A program made the position numbers and the translations under genes. From positions 310,001 to 374,000 of the forward strand of contig NZ_JALJZZ010000001.1 in NCBI RefSeq assembly GCF_024171565.1: 64,000 nt of DNA. Direction: 5' to 3'. A model generated the notes under the pieces. It was not told the origin of the DNA. It worked only from the letters and a program-made list of their open reading frames with translations, and did not search any database. The DNA is from Okibacterium sp. HSC-33S16. GTDB taxonomy: Bacteria; Actinomycetota; Actinomycetes; Actinomycetales; Microbacteriaceae. Positions 52,485 through 62,474 of the stretch are shown here, in pieces. Position 1 is the first letter of the stretch, and each line of letters starts with the position of its first letter.

Positions 52485-54515
52485 TTATGCCTCCTGTGCG
52501 GTGGCTGACATCATGCGCCGGATGATCAGTGCGGCCGCACCGAGGACCAGGACGAGCAGCACGATCCAGAGCATCGGGGAGCCGGCCAGCTCGGACAGGC
52601 TGAACGCTGCAGCACCGCTGTGCAGCTCGGCGCTGCCGTCGTCGATTTGAGTGTTGCCCGCTGCGAGGGACGCAGCGCCGTCGGCGAGGGTGGTGGTGCC
52701 GTCGTTGAGGGTGCCAGCACCGTCTGCGAGTTCCGCCGTTCCCTCAGCCAGGCTTGTCGATCCGGCGTAGAGGGCAGCCAGTCCGGTGTTGAGCGTCGCC
52801 GATCCGGTCGCGAGAGCGCCGTTACCCGTTGACAGGGTTGCCGCGCCCGTCGCCAGCTTGTCGTTTCCGGCGGAGAGAGACGACGCACCGGTCTGCAGCT
52901 CCATCAGTCCGGCGTTGAGGGTTGTCGCGCCGGCGAACAGGGTGTTCACTCCGGTCGAGAGCGCTGTGGCTCCGGTGGAGAGTGTGGTGCTGCCATCTTG
53001 GAGCTTCGCCATACCCGGGAGGATCTGGGTCGCGACGCCGGCGTTGAGCTCTGCTGCGCCCCCGACCAGAGCAGGAAGGTTGGTTCTGTACAGAAGTCCG
53101 CCGGGGAAACCATCCGGATCGACAGCGCCACTGGGCAGGAGATCTGGCGCTCTGTTGCTGAGTCCGTCACGGAGCGCTTCTGTGCCTCCTACCAGAGTCG
53201 GAAGGTTGGTGCTGTACTGCAGCCCTCCGGGGAAACCACCCGGAACCAACTCGCCCTTTTCGTCAAGATCCGGTCCCCTTGTGCTGAGGCCATCACGGAC
53301 CAATGCGGTACCACCCACGAGCGCCGGGATGTTGTCCTTGTAGAGCAATCCGCCGGGGAAGCCTTTCGGGATCGGAACGCCCTGCGCGTCCAGGTCAGGT
53401 CCTCTGTCGCTCAGATATGCGGCGATGGCTGAGGTGCCCCCGACGACGGTGGGGAACTTACCGAGGGCTTGCATGGCCGTGGGCATCGTAGCGGTGGAAG
53501 TAGTCATCCCTGCCAGGTGCTTGGTCGTCTCCGCGACCGAGCCCGTCAGTTTTTTCGCTCGTTCGATCGCCTCTTTAGTTTCCGTAATGGCGCCGACGTT
53601 CGTGACGGCATCTTTTTCAAGCGTGGTCAGGAGAGAAGTCAGCGTGGTCGTCAACGAGTCAGCCTCTCTAGCGGCAGCCGTGTTGGTCGTCTCGGCGGCA
53701 GGAACAGCCTGCTGCACCGCATTGACGAACGGAGCAATCTGCGCTGCCCCCGTCGAAACTTCGCGCGCACTGGTTCCCAATTCCGCGACCTTACCGTTAA
53801 GCCTTAGGGCTCCTTCGGCCACGTCAGCGGCCCCCGGGTGAAGGGACGTCTTAACTGCAAATTGGAGCTTGCCCGCTCCGGTCGCCAGCTCTGAAGCGCC
53901 GGGGAGCAGTTTGCCTTCGATGGCGGCTTGAATCTTTGCCGCGCCCTCGGAGACCTGCTTCGCACCCGGAGCGACCTTCCCGGAGAGACCGGCATAGAGA
54001 GCCTGTGCTCCCGCGTTCAGTTCGGTAGCACCATCAGCCACCTGGCCAGCGCCGCCCGACGCGGACGCCGTTCCGGCGGCGAGTGCTTTTCCACCGCCTG
54101 CGGCTTTTGTCGCGCCGGCAGAAACCTTCGCAGCGCCCTCGGCGGCGCTGGTTGCTCCGGTTGACAGAGTGAGCGCGCCGTCGGCGGCCGTCTGTGCTCC
54201 CGTGGCGAGTTTGACCGCCCCATCCGCTGCAGTCTGAGCCCCCGTCTCGAGCGACACTGCGCCATCGGCTGCCGCCTGCGCACCTGTTGCAAGCTTCCCA
54301 GCGCCGTCGTCGAGGTCACCCGCGCCGTCGGAGACGAGCGTCGCTCCCTCTGATGCCTCGGAGGCACCGGCCGTCAGCCTCGCCGCTCCATCAGTGATCT
54401 TCTGAGTGAAATAGAAGAAGAAGGCGAGGCCGGCCACCATGAGGACGGCAAGCACTGCGGTCGAGATTTTCCAGGCAAGCACCGGTGCTTGGTCTGAAGG
54501 GGACGTTCTACTCAC
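52485..54515 (-). CDS. Membrane-anchored Gly/Ala heptad-repeat protein (YhgE/Pip-like)
   Basis: The 676-residue protein has one transmembrane helix near each end (about 14-36 and 645-667), so the middle should be outside the membrane. That middle is almost all repeats. Residues about 38-185 are 7- and 14-residue units such as TGAQTAADGAVKLA. About 360-485 contain three 42-residue units beginning GFPGGL. The rest are more LxxGAxxLxxG heptads, as in the extracellular part of YhgE/Pip proteins, but the multi-pass ABC2-like domain is missing. GTG 54515 has AGGAG 7 nt upstream. Function is unknown; a cell-envelope stalk or scaffold is possible. Confidence 0.72.
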   Translation of the reverse strand: MSRTSPSDQAPVLAWKISTAVLAVLMVAGLAFFFYFTQKITDGAARLTAGASEASEGATLVSDGAGDLDDGAGKLATGAQAAADGAVSLETGAQTAADGAVKLATGAQTAADGALTLSTGATSAAEGAAKVSAGATKAAGGGKALAAGTASASGGAGQVADGATELNAGAQALYAGLSGKVAPGAKQVSEGAAKIQAAIEGKLLPGASELATGAGKLQFAVKTSLHPGAADVAEGALRLNGKVAELGTSAREVSTGAAQIAPFVNAVQQAVPAAETTNTAAAREADSLTTTLTSLLTTLEKDAVTNVGAITETKEAIERAKKLTGSVAETTKHLAGMTTSTATMPTAMQALGKFPTVVGGTSAIAAYLSDRGPDLDAQGVPIPKGFPGGLLYKDNIPALVGGTALVRDGLSTRGPDLDEKGELVPGGFPGGLQYSTNLPTLVGGTEALRDGLSNRAPDLLPSGAVDPDGFPGGLLYRTNLPALVGGAAELNAGVATQILPGMAKLQDGSTTLSTGATALSTGVNTLFAGATTLNAGLMELQTGASSLSAGNDKLATGAATLSTGNGALATGSATLNTGLAALYAGSTSLAEGTAELADGAGTLNDGTTTLADGAASLAAGNTQIDDGSAELHSGAAAFSLSELAGSPMLWIVLLVLVLGAAALIIRRMMSATAQEA
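53049..53440 (-). repeat. Three 126-bp coding repeats
   Basis: Within the repeat-protein gene, about three copies of a 126-bp unit encode 42-residue blocks that contain GFPGGL and LVGGT. The GFPGG codons recur every 126 bp at about 53097, 53223 and 53349. The copies differ at many third positions, so the duplication is not very recent. Confidence 0.75.
54130..54310 (-). repeat. Tandem 42-bp coding repeats
   Basis: At the 5' end of the same gene, at least four tandem 42-bp units encode 14-residue blocks of the form TGAQxAADGAxxLx. The central two encode 12 identical residues out of 14. Such units could expand or contract by slippage. Confidence 0.7.
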
Positions 54516-56255
<1,740 letters not shown>

Positions 56256-56262
56256 TTTCCGG

Positions 56263-56305
56263 ACACTCCCGGTGGCGCGTTGCGCTGCCGGGAGTGTTCT
56301 TTTTT
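56263..56305 (+). terminator. Terminator of eno
   Basis: A 16-bp stem (56263-56278 with 56282-56297, two G-U pairs) with a 3-nt loop is followed by TCTTTTTTT. It is one of the few canonical U-tract terminators in the window and begins 8 bp past the stop. Confidence 0.92.
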
Positions 56306-56348
56306 GGGTTTACGCCGTACAACATTGCAATTGAGAGGGGCCGGTTAC

Positions 56349-56858
56349 GTGGCTAAGCGACCACACCCCACACGCAGGGGCGCTCAGCGTGGCGCAGCAC
56401 AACCGGGTGTCCCCGTAGCGGAAAGCGAGGCTGGAAACTGGCTTCGCGGCATCCGTTTCTCAGGATTTTCGCTCCTTATGATGGGGGTCGTCGTTCTTGG
56501 GGTTATCGTGGTCGGCCCGAACCTCAAGGCGTACATCGACCAGCGGCAGCAGATCGCGGCTCTGCAGGAGTCGGTGGATCAGAGCTCGGCCGATATCGCC
56601 GACATCCGGGATGAGCGCGAGCGCTGGAACGACAGCACGTTCGTGATGACACAGGCCCGCGACCGCCTCTACTACGTCAACCCGGGTGAGATCAGCTTCA
56701 TCGTGATCGACGATGTCGACGCTGGGGTCGTTGGTGAAGACGAGGCGCCGGTCAGCGACAGCCTCAAGGAAACGCAGATCAACTGGGCCGAGTCGATGCT
56801 GGGGTCGCTGGTCAACGCCGGCTACGCAGACGTGGTCTCCGGCGACGGTCAGGGATAA
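56349..56858 (+). CDS. FtsB/DivIC-like septum formation initiator
   Basis: The 169-residue single-pass protein has a basic cytoplasmic tail (about 1-35), a transmembrane helix (about 38-60) and an extracytoplasmic coiled coil (about 62-100). The motif RDRLYYVNPGEISFIVID is diagnostic of the FtsB/DivIC family. Such proteins bridge FtsQ and FtsL in the divisome. A 50-residue acidic C-terminal extension follows. The GTG start at 56349 has GAGAGGGG upstream. The next gene begins 8 bp after the stop. Confidence 0.85.
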   Translation: MAKRPHPTRRGAQRGAAQPGVPVAESEAGNWLRGIRFSGFSLLMMGVVVLGVIVVGPNLKAYIDQRQQIAALQESVDQSSADIADIRDERERWNDSTFVMTQARDRLYYVNPGEISFIVIDDVDAGVVGEDEAPVSDSLKETQINWAESMLGSLVNAGYADVVSGDGQG

Positions 56859-56865
56859 TAGGTCA

Positions 56866-57396
56866 ATGACTACTCCGCCGTTTGGGCCCGTGTCCGACGA
56901 AGACATTCGCATCGTCTCCGCCCAGCTGGGCCGACCCGCGCGAGACGTCGTCGGCATTGCCGCCCGGTGCGTATGTGGTGCGCCGACCGTGGTCTCCACG
57001 GCCCCGCGCCTGACAGACGGTACGCCGTTTCCCACGTTCTACTACCTCAGCCACCCCGCGGCGACTGCTGCCGTATCTACCCTTGAGGCAACACTCGTTA
57101 TGGGCGAGTACAACGATCTCCTTCAGGCTGACGCTGAGCTGCGGGACCGCTACGCGGCCGCTCACGAGGCGTACATCGCGGATCGGGAGAGTGTCGGAGT
57201 CGTTCCGGAAATCGCCGGGATCTCGGCGGGCGGCATGCCCGTTCGGGTGAAGTGCCTCCACGCGCTGGTCGGTCATGCGCTCGCTGCGGGCCCCGGTGTG
57301 AACCCCATCGGCGACCTGGCGCTTGAGCGCGCACTGTGGAGCCCCGACATCTGCGAATGCGCCGACTACTCGGCCGAGGCCGCAACCGGAAGGTAA
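56866..57396 (+). CDS. DUF501 family protein
   Basis: The 176-residue soluble protein is a typical DUF501 member: LGRPARDVVGIAARCVCGAPTVVSTAPRL, FPTFYYLSHPAATAAVSTLEA and VRVKCLHALVGHALAAGPGVNPIGD are visible. Conserved Cys and His residues suggest a metal site, but no activity is known. It follows the ftsB-like gene by 8 bp and precedes the protease gene by 4 bp. GATAAT (56854-56859) is 6 nt before the ATG, so it may also be made from its own leaderless mRNA. Confidence 0.9.
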   Translation: MTTPPFGPVSDEDIRIVSAQLGRPARDVVGIAARCVCGAPTVVSTAPRLTDGTPFPTFYYLSHPAATAAVSTLEATLVMGEYNDLLQADAELRDRYAAAHEAYIADRESVGVVPEIAGISAGGMPVRVKCLHALVGHALAAGPGVNPIGDLALERALWSPDICECADYSAEAATGR

Positions 57397-57400
57397 CTCC

Positions 57401-58663
57401 GTGCATTCGAGACGCCGCATCCTGCCAGCAGCCCTTGCCACACTCTTCGTTTTCGGCACGGTGTCGGCCGGATCAACCGCAGCGCACGCCGACCCGGTTC
57501 GGGACGCTCAGTATTGGCTCGCGAACTATGGCGTCTCCGAGGCGTGGAACACGACGCGTGGCGCCGGCGCGACCATTGCGATCATCGACACAGGCATCGC
57601 CAACGGACCCGCCGAATTCAACGGTGCCGTTGTCGCCGGGCACGACGCGTCGGGTGTCGGAAGCGCTGACGGGCGCACTCCCATCGGAGGCGCCGATGAG
57701 AACCCCCATGGAAGCTGGGTGGCGTCCCTTGCTGCCGGTCGTGGGAACGGCGACGGCAACGGAGTGCTGGGCACTGCTCCCGAAGCGAACCTCATCTCCA
57801 TCTCGGTCGGGTTCCAGTCGAGCGGCTCCACCCTTCCCTTTGCCGATCAAATTGCGGATGCCATTCACTTCGCAGTTGATAACGGTGCCGACGTGATCAA
57901 CATGTCTCTGACGACAAATACGCTCGACTGGCCAGAGAGCTGGGACGAAGCGTTCTCGTATGCCAACGAAAACGACGTGATTGTCGTGGCAGCCGCCGGA
58001 AACCGGGGGAGTGGAACCGAGCAAATCGGTGCGCCGGCGACCATCCCAGGTGTCCTTGTTGTCGCGGGTGTTGACCCGGCCGGAGCGGCAAGCTGGAACG
58101 CGTCGAGCCAGGGAATCACTCTTGCGGTCGCCGCGCCCAGCGAAGAGCTTGTCGGTGTTTCGCCCGACGGCACCTACGTCTCGTGGGCTGGAACAAGTGG
58201 CGCTTCGCCCATCGTCGCCGGTATCGCGGCGCTGGTTCGAGCGAAATACCCCGACATGGATGCCGCAAACGTGATCAACCGCATCATCGCAACCGCGACG
58301 CCGGCGGCGGACCAGACAGCGGTACCAAGCCCGATCTACGGGTACGGTTACGTCAACGCCAGCCGGGCCGTTACCGCTGATGTTCCCACGGTCGACGCAA
58401 ATCCGATGGGGGACCTCGCAGCGTGGATCACCCAGCACCGCAAGGCGGAAGCTGCACCACCCGAAATCCCCACAGATGAAGGGAGCGTGCCCACTCTGCC
58501 GCCGCTCGAGACCTCGGCCGATGCGCACAATCCGTTCCTGCCGACTACCGAGTCACTGCTCTATGTGAGCATTCCGCTCGCCGTCTTTCTCGGAACTGCT
58601 ACCCTAGTAGTGCTCGGTGCCATAGGCGCCACCCGGCAGATCAAGCGGGTGGCTCAGAAGTAG
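57401..58663 (+). CDS. Membrane-anchored subtilisin-like serine protease (S8)
   Basis: The 420-residue protein has a signal peptide (RRRILPAALATLFVFGTVSAG), a peptidase S8 domain and a C-terminal transmembrane helix (about 388-410) followed by a short basic tail. The catalytic triad is Asp63 (IIDTGIA), His103 (HGSWVASLAAG) and Ser266 (GTSGASPIVAG). The layout resembles mycosins. However, no type VII secretion genes are in the window, so a general cell-envelope protease is as likely. The GTG lies 4 bp after the DUF501 stop and is probably coupled to it. Confidence 0.9.
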   Translation: MHSRRRILPAALATLFVFGTVSAGSTAAHADPVRDAQYWLANYGVSEAWNTTRGAGATIAIIDTGIANGPAEFNGAVVAGHDASGVGSADGRTPIGGADENPHGSWVASLAAGRGNGDGNGVLGTAPEANLISISVGFQSSGSTLPFADQIADAIHFAVDNGADVINMSLTTNTLDWPESWDEAFSYANENDVIVVAAAGNRGSGTEQIGAPATIPGVLVVAGVDPAGAASWNASSQGITLAVAAPSEELVGVSPDGTYVSWAGTSGASPIVAGIAALVRAKYPDMDAANVINRIIATATPAADQTAVPSPIYGYGYVNASRAVTADVPTVDANPMGDLAAWITQHRKAEAAPPEIPTDEGSVPTLPPLETSADAHNPFLPTTESLLYVSIPLAVFLGTATLVVLGAIGATRQIKRVAQK

Positions 58664-58708
58664 TAGCCTGTTTGAGTCCTTGCGACCCTCAGTAGGAGAA
58701 TTCTCACC

Positions 58709-60130
58709 GTGCCAAAAATCCTTATCGTCGGCGGCGGCTATGCCGGTTTCTACACAGCATGGAAGCTCGAAAAGTGGCTTCGTCGTGGCGAGGCAGAAGT
58801 CACTGTTGTTGACCCGCTGCCCTACATGACGTACCAGCCGTTCCTCCCCGAGGTCGCGGCAGGTTCGATCGAGGCCCGCCACGCCGTTGTTGCGCAGCGT
58901 CGCCACCTCAAAAAGACCACGGTTATCACCGCGAAGGTGACCAACATCAACCACGCCGAGAAGAAGGCGACCATCACTCCGGCCGTCGGCGAGTCGTGGG
59001 AGTTTGACTATGACATCGTCGTCGTTACCGGCGGCGCTGTCTCGCGCACCTTCCCCATCCCCGGTGTGGCAGATCAGGCCATCGGCCTCAAGACGATCGA
59101 GGAAGCAGTCGCTATCCGCGACCGTGTGCTCGCGAACTTCGACAAGGCAGCCAGTCTCCCCGCCGGCCCCGAGCGCGCGCGTCTGCTCAACTTCGTTGTC
59201 GTCGGTGGCGGTTTCGCTGGTATCGAGGTTTTCGCTGAACTTCGCTCCTTCGCCAGTTCGCTGTTGAAGTTTTACCCGCAGCTGTCCTTCGACGACGTCG
59301 AGTTCCACCTCATCGAGGCCATGGGACGCATCATGCCTGAGGTCAGCCTCAAGACGAGCCACTGGGTTCTGAAGAACCTGGCCGAGCGCGGCGCTCTCGT
59401 TCACCTCGACACCCAGCTGCAGTCGGCCGTTGACGGAAAGATCGAGCTCTCCACTGGCGAGAAGTTCGAATCCGATCTCATCGTCTGGACCGCCGGCGTC
59501 ATGGCGAACCCCCAGATCGTTCGCAACACCGACCTCCCGGTCGAAGAGCGCGGTCGCCTCGTCGTGCGCCCCGACCTCCGTATCGGTACCGCGGACGAAA
59601 TCATCGCCGACGCATGGGGCGCTGGAGACATCAGCGCCGTTCCGGACCTGTCCGGCGGCGGTGTCGGTGGTTTCTGTGTTCCCAACGCGCAGCACGCTGT
59701 CCGTCAGGGCAAGCTCATGGCGAAGAACATCGTCGCCGTCCTCCGCGGGGAAGAGCCGAAGGAATACCTGCACAAGAACATGGGTGCTGTTGCCGGCCTC
59801 GGTATCGGCGTCGGTGTCTTCCAGTCCGGAAAAATTGCCATCAAGGGATCCCTTGCATGGCTCGCCCACCGTGGATACCACGGGCTGGCCATGCCAAGCT
59901 GGGAGCGCAAGCTTCGGGTTGTTGGTGGCTGGGTAGCTAACTTCTTCCTCGGTCGCGACATCGTCGGCATCACTGCTGTTCAGACCCCGCGTTCCGCTTT
60001 CGAGGAATTCGCGTCTCGTCCGAAGCCCGCCGCAAAGCCGGCTGAAGAAGCGCCGGTGGTGAAGAAGCCTCGCGCGACCAAGAAGGTAGCTCCTGCTGCC
60101 GAGTCCGAGGCTGTCGCCGCCTCGAAGTAG
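58709..60130 (+). CDS. ndh: Type II NADH dehydrogenase
   Basis: The 473-residue FAD enzyme passes electrons from NADH to the quinone pool without pumping protons. The FAD-binding motif GGGYAGFYTAWKLE starts at residue 7. The NADH site is VVVGGGFAGIEVFAEL near residues 166-181, and WGAGDISAVPDLSGGGVGGFCVPNAQHAVRQ contains the second FAD contact. A hydrophobic C-terminal part is followed by a 40-residue Ala/Lys/Pro-rich tail. AGTAGGAGAATTC precedes the GTG. It ends before a strong hairpin. Confidence 0.95.
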   Translation: MPKILIVGGGYAGFYTAWKLEKWLRRGEAEVTVVDPLPYMTYQPFLPEVAAGSIEARHAVVAQRRHLKKTTVITAKVTNINHAEKKATITPAVGESWEFDYDIVVVTGGAVSRTFPIPGVADQAIGLKTIEEAVAIRDRVLANFDKAASLPAGPERARLLNFVVVGGGFAGIEVFAELRSFASSLLKFYPQLSFDDVEFHLIEAMGRIMPEVSLKTSHWVLKNLAERGALVHLDTQLQSAVDGKIELSTGEKFESDLIVWTAGVMANPQIVRNTDLPVEERGRLVVRPDLRIGTADEIIADAWGAGDISAVPDLSGGGVGGFCVPNAQHAVRQGKLMAKNIVAVLRGEEPKEYLHKNMGAVAGLGIGVGVFQSGKIAIKGSLAWLAHRGYHGLAMPSWERKLRVVGGWVANFFLGRDIVGITAVQTPRSAFEEFASRPKPAAKPAEEAPVVKKPRATKKVAPAAESEAVAASK

Positions 60131-60140
60131 GTTCGTGATG

Positions 60141-60169
60141 AAGAGCCCGGCCCATTGGGCCGGGCTCTT
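60141..60169 (+). terminator. Terminator of ndh
   Basis: A perfect 13-bp stem (60141-60153 with 60157-60169) with a 3-nt loop begins 10 bp past the ndh stop. Confidence 0.82.
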
Positions 60170-60224
60170 CTGATATCAGCCGTGTTCATCCCAGCGGGTT
60201 CATCCCCATAAGCTGGAGAGGCAC

Positions 60225-60297
60225 GCCCCCGTAGTCCAATGGCAGAGACAGGCGACTTAAAATCGCTCCAGTGTGGGTTCGAGTCCCACCGGGGGTA
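60225..60297 (+). tRNA. tRNA with UAA anticodon, probably tRNA-Leu
   Basis: The 73-nt gene folds as a cloverleaf: acceptor stem 60225-60231 with 60290-60296 (first pair G-U), anticodon stem GGCGA/TCGCT with loop CTTAAAA, and T stem GTGGG/CCCAC with TTCGAGT. The anticodon TAA reads UUA (Leu) and the discriminator is A. The variable loop has only about 5 nt, whereas bacterial tRNA-Leu normally has a long variable arm. No CCA is encoded. Confidence 0.88.
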
Positions 60298-60501
60298 CTC
60301 ATTCATTGACAAGCACATCCGTCCGATCGCGGCCGTCGTTGGCGGTGATCCGGCAAGGCGCAGTATCTGGCGGCGCCGCAGTGATGGGCGACGCTGGCGG
60401 GCCTCATGGAAGGAACGTTTCTTGGGGTCCGATAAACCGCTCAGTTATTGGTGCGTTTGATCGGAGCGTCTGAGGGACACTCTCAGCGCCACACGGGAAA
60501 G
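60298..60501. other. Intergenic region after the tRNA
   Basis: No gene, strong hairpin or repeat is evident here. An open frame on the plus strand (60239-60460) runs through the tRNA and is spurious. Confidence 0.5.
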
Positions 60502-60927
60502 CTATCGAGCAGGGCGCCCATACATGGCGGCGACCGCCCGAGCGTGTTCTCGTCGTTTCATTTGCTGGATTATCCTGATGCCCAGCCATCCGGGCACGAG
60601 GCGCATAGCCCCCTGTCGCGACGCTGATGCGACGGTTATCCGTCCGCGGTAGTTGTCCAGGTCGGGCGGTTCCACAGGCTCCGGCAGCGCAGGCGTATCG
60701 ATGTTCTCATGATCGAGGTCTGCGAACCGGGCCGCCCACTCGTGCGCCGCTGCACTGTCTCCGGCGGCGTAACCGCCGACCCGAACCCAATCGCCTCCGT
60801 CGGGATGCTGGAAAATCTCGGCGAAAGACGTTGCCCTTGACCAGTTACACACCCGCGATACTAGCCACCGCTCATTGCGCGAGTACACGAGTTCAGCACG
60901 TGGCATGCGTGCATTCTCCACAGTCAT
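60502..60927 (-). CDS. Hypothetical protein
   Basis: The 141-residue protein has no signal peptide or membrane helix. Its features are a Trp-containing N-terminal part (RWLVSRVCNWSRATSF), a Pro/Asp-rich middle (DTPALPEPVEPPDLDNY) and a basic C terminus. I recognise no family. GGAGG lies 6 nt before the ATG at 60927. It is a single-gene unit between the tRNA and a divergent VOC-type gene. Confidence 0.6.
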   Translation of the reverse strand: MTVENARMPRAELVYSRNERWLVSRVCNWSRATSFAEIFQHPDGGDWVRVGGYAAGDSAAAHEWAARFADLDHENIDTPALPEPVEPPDLDNYRGRITVASASRQGAMRLVPGWLGIRIIQQMKRREHARAVAAMYGRPAR

Positions 60928-61153
60928 CGGACCTCCATTTCTCGAGGCGAACACTCTTGCCTCACCATAGGGGCGCGCGCCCCTGCGCGCACTAGTGTCC
61001 ACGCTCGGGCGCTCCTCTGGAGCCGCTGCGCGACCGACTCACGCCGAGCGCTCGTGGAGCTTGAGCGCTCCCCGGCAGGCGGTCGACAGTTCTTGACCAA
61101 CAAAGTGCACGCCGGGGCTTGACGCCGCACTTGTATTTTGCAAGTGTGTCCAC

Positions 61154-61558
61154 ATGAGCCTTTTCATCACCTGCCCGGTCGAAAGCGTCGACCGTGCGAC
61201 CGCCTTCTACACCGCCCTCGGGTGGACCCTCAACACCGAAATGTCCGATCATAACGTTTCGTGCTTCGCGATCGCGCCCGAGCAGTTCGTCATGCTTGGG
61301 AGCCGTGAGATGTATGCAAGCGTCGGCGGCGTCGAGGAACTTATCGGCGGACCCAACACCCCCTCAAAGGTCACGGTGTCGTTCAACCTCGCCACCCGCG
61401 AGGCGGTCGACGAGATGGTCGAGCGTGCCGGCGCTGCCGGGGGCCGGATCGGCGACACCGACGACTACCCCTTCATGTACCAACGCCAGTTCGACGACCC
61501 CGATGGCTACCACTACTCACCGTTCTGGATGAAGCCGGCCACCGACCCGACCGAGTGA
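61154..61558 (+). CDS. VOC family (glyoxalase/bleomycin-resistance fold) protein
   Basis: The 134-residue protein has paired beta-alpha-beta-beta-beta modules: FITCPVESVDRATAFYTALGW at the start and FDDPDGYHYSPFWM at the end, as in the lactoylglutathione lyase-like PhnB/VOC group. Possible metal ligands include the late Glu/His region. The start has no clear Shine-Dalgarno. It overlaps the HxlR gene by 4 bp, so the regulator and VOC protein are coexpressed. Substrate unknown. Confidence 0.82.
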   Translation: MSLFITCPVESVDRATAFYTALGWTLNTEMSDHNVSCFAIAPEQFVMLGSREMYASVGGVEELIGGPNTPSKVTVSFNLATREAVDEMVERAGAAGGRIGDTDDYPFMYQRQFDDPDGYHYSPFWMKPATDPTE

Positions 61559-61836
61559 GCGACCTCGCAAAAGCCCTCGACATCATCGGAGCCCGGTGGG
61601 CCCTGCTCATCGTGGAGCGGCTGCTCGAAGGGCCGCAGCGCTACGGCGACATGCAGCGCGACCTCGGAGTGCCGACAAACATCCTCGCGACCCGCCTGCG
61701 CGAACTCGAAGCGGCTGGCGTACTGTACCGGCTGCCCCTCCGACACAACACCCGAGCCTACGCGCTGACCGATCGCGGCCTCGCGCTGCGCGAGGCGATT
61801 ATGGCGCTCGCGCGCTGGGGTACCGGGGAGATGTAG
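61555..61836 (+). CDS. HxlR family transcriptional regulator
   Basis: The 93-residue winged-helix regulator has IIGARWALLIVERLLEGPQRYGDMQRDLGVPTNILATRLRELEAAGVLYR, the HxlR DNA-binding region. A short dimerisation tail follows. It lacks the usual N-terminal CP motif and is slightly shorter than most HxlR proteins. GTGA overlaps the VOC stop. Regulators of this type often respond to reactive electrophiles or oxidants. Confidence 0.85.
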   Translation: MSDLAKALDIIGARWALLIVERLLEGPQRYGDMQRDLGVPTNILATRLRELEAAGVLYRLPLRHNTRAYALTDRGLALREAIMALARWGTGEM

Positions 61837-62090
61837 GCCGCGTATGGGTGTCGCGTGGCCGTCGTGCTCCGGTGCATTCCCCGCGTCCCTGAGCGGCACG
61901 TCAGCAGTTGCAGGAACGCTCTACGGGACACGGAAGCGTTGGATCCGCTGACGCCGGAATGTCGTCGCCTCGTTCCCATGCCGGACGTCCCCGGACCGGA
62001 ACGTCGTTTGAGGGACGGTGTGCGAACTTCAATGGATTCCGCACTGCTGGAGATCGCAGAACGACCTGGCCTACCTGTCCTGTGTTGCAG
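61837..62090. other. Intergenic region, HxlR / RidA (convergent)
   Basis: This 254-bp convergent gap contains no supported gene or strong U-tract terminator. A plus-strand open frame continues across the RidA gene in antisense and has no ribosome-binding site. Confidence 0.45.
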
Positions 62091-62474
62091 TCAACTGTCT
62101 GTATGCGCTGTCATCACAATCGACACGAGGATGCCTGGCAAGTTCGGTCCGAGGCGAGCGACGGCACGGGCCGGAGGAGCGTCTGGGAAGAAGGCTGCGT
62201 ATGCCTCGTTCATCCCGATGAAGTCCTCTGGTTGAGCGAGCAACACCGTGACCAGCGTGACGTCAGCAAGAGTGCTTCCGGCCGCGTGAAGGATGGCCTC
62301 GCAGGCACGCAGCGCCTGCTGGGTTTGATCCTGGATCGATGGCCCGGCGGGCACCCCGGTTGCCGGATCGATCCCAACCATTCCCGAGAGGTAGATTGCC
62401 GAACCTGCTCTCACGCCCTGGCTGTAAAGCGGAGAGCGCGGTGCATTCTCAGTGCTGATGATTTGTTTGTTCAT
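62091..62474 (-). CDS. RidA family protein (YjgF/YER057c/UK114)
   Basis: The 127-residue protein belongs to the Rid superfamily, whose founding members hydrolyse reactive enamine/imine intermediates. NAPRSPLYSQGVRAGSAIYLSGMVGIDPATG, the ALRACEAILHAAGSTLADV helix and FFPDAPPARAVARLG (with the conserved Arg) are visible. The ATG at 62474 gives the family N terminus. It is a single gene next to a convergent HxlR gene. Confidence 0.88.
   Translation of the reverse strand: MNKQIISTENAPRSPLYSQGVRAGSAIYLSGMVGIDPATGVPAGPSIQDQTQQALRACEAILHAAGSTLADVTLVTVLLAQPEDFIGMNEAYAAFFPDAPPARAVARLGPNLPGILVSIVMTAHTDS

Noticed and set aside
53049-54310. Regularly spaced repeats considered as a CRISPR array
   Set aside because: The 42- and 126-bp units are in frame within one gene, have no unique spacers and encode protein repeats.
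60239-60460. Plus-strand open frame beginning inside the UAA tRNA
   Set aside because: The first 20 codons translate tRNA sequence, and no ribosome-binding site or homology is seen.
61855-62235. 126-codon plus-strand frame in the HxlR/RidA gap
   Set aside because: Its second half is antisense to the RidA gene, with no ribosome-binding site and no recognisable domain.
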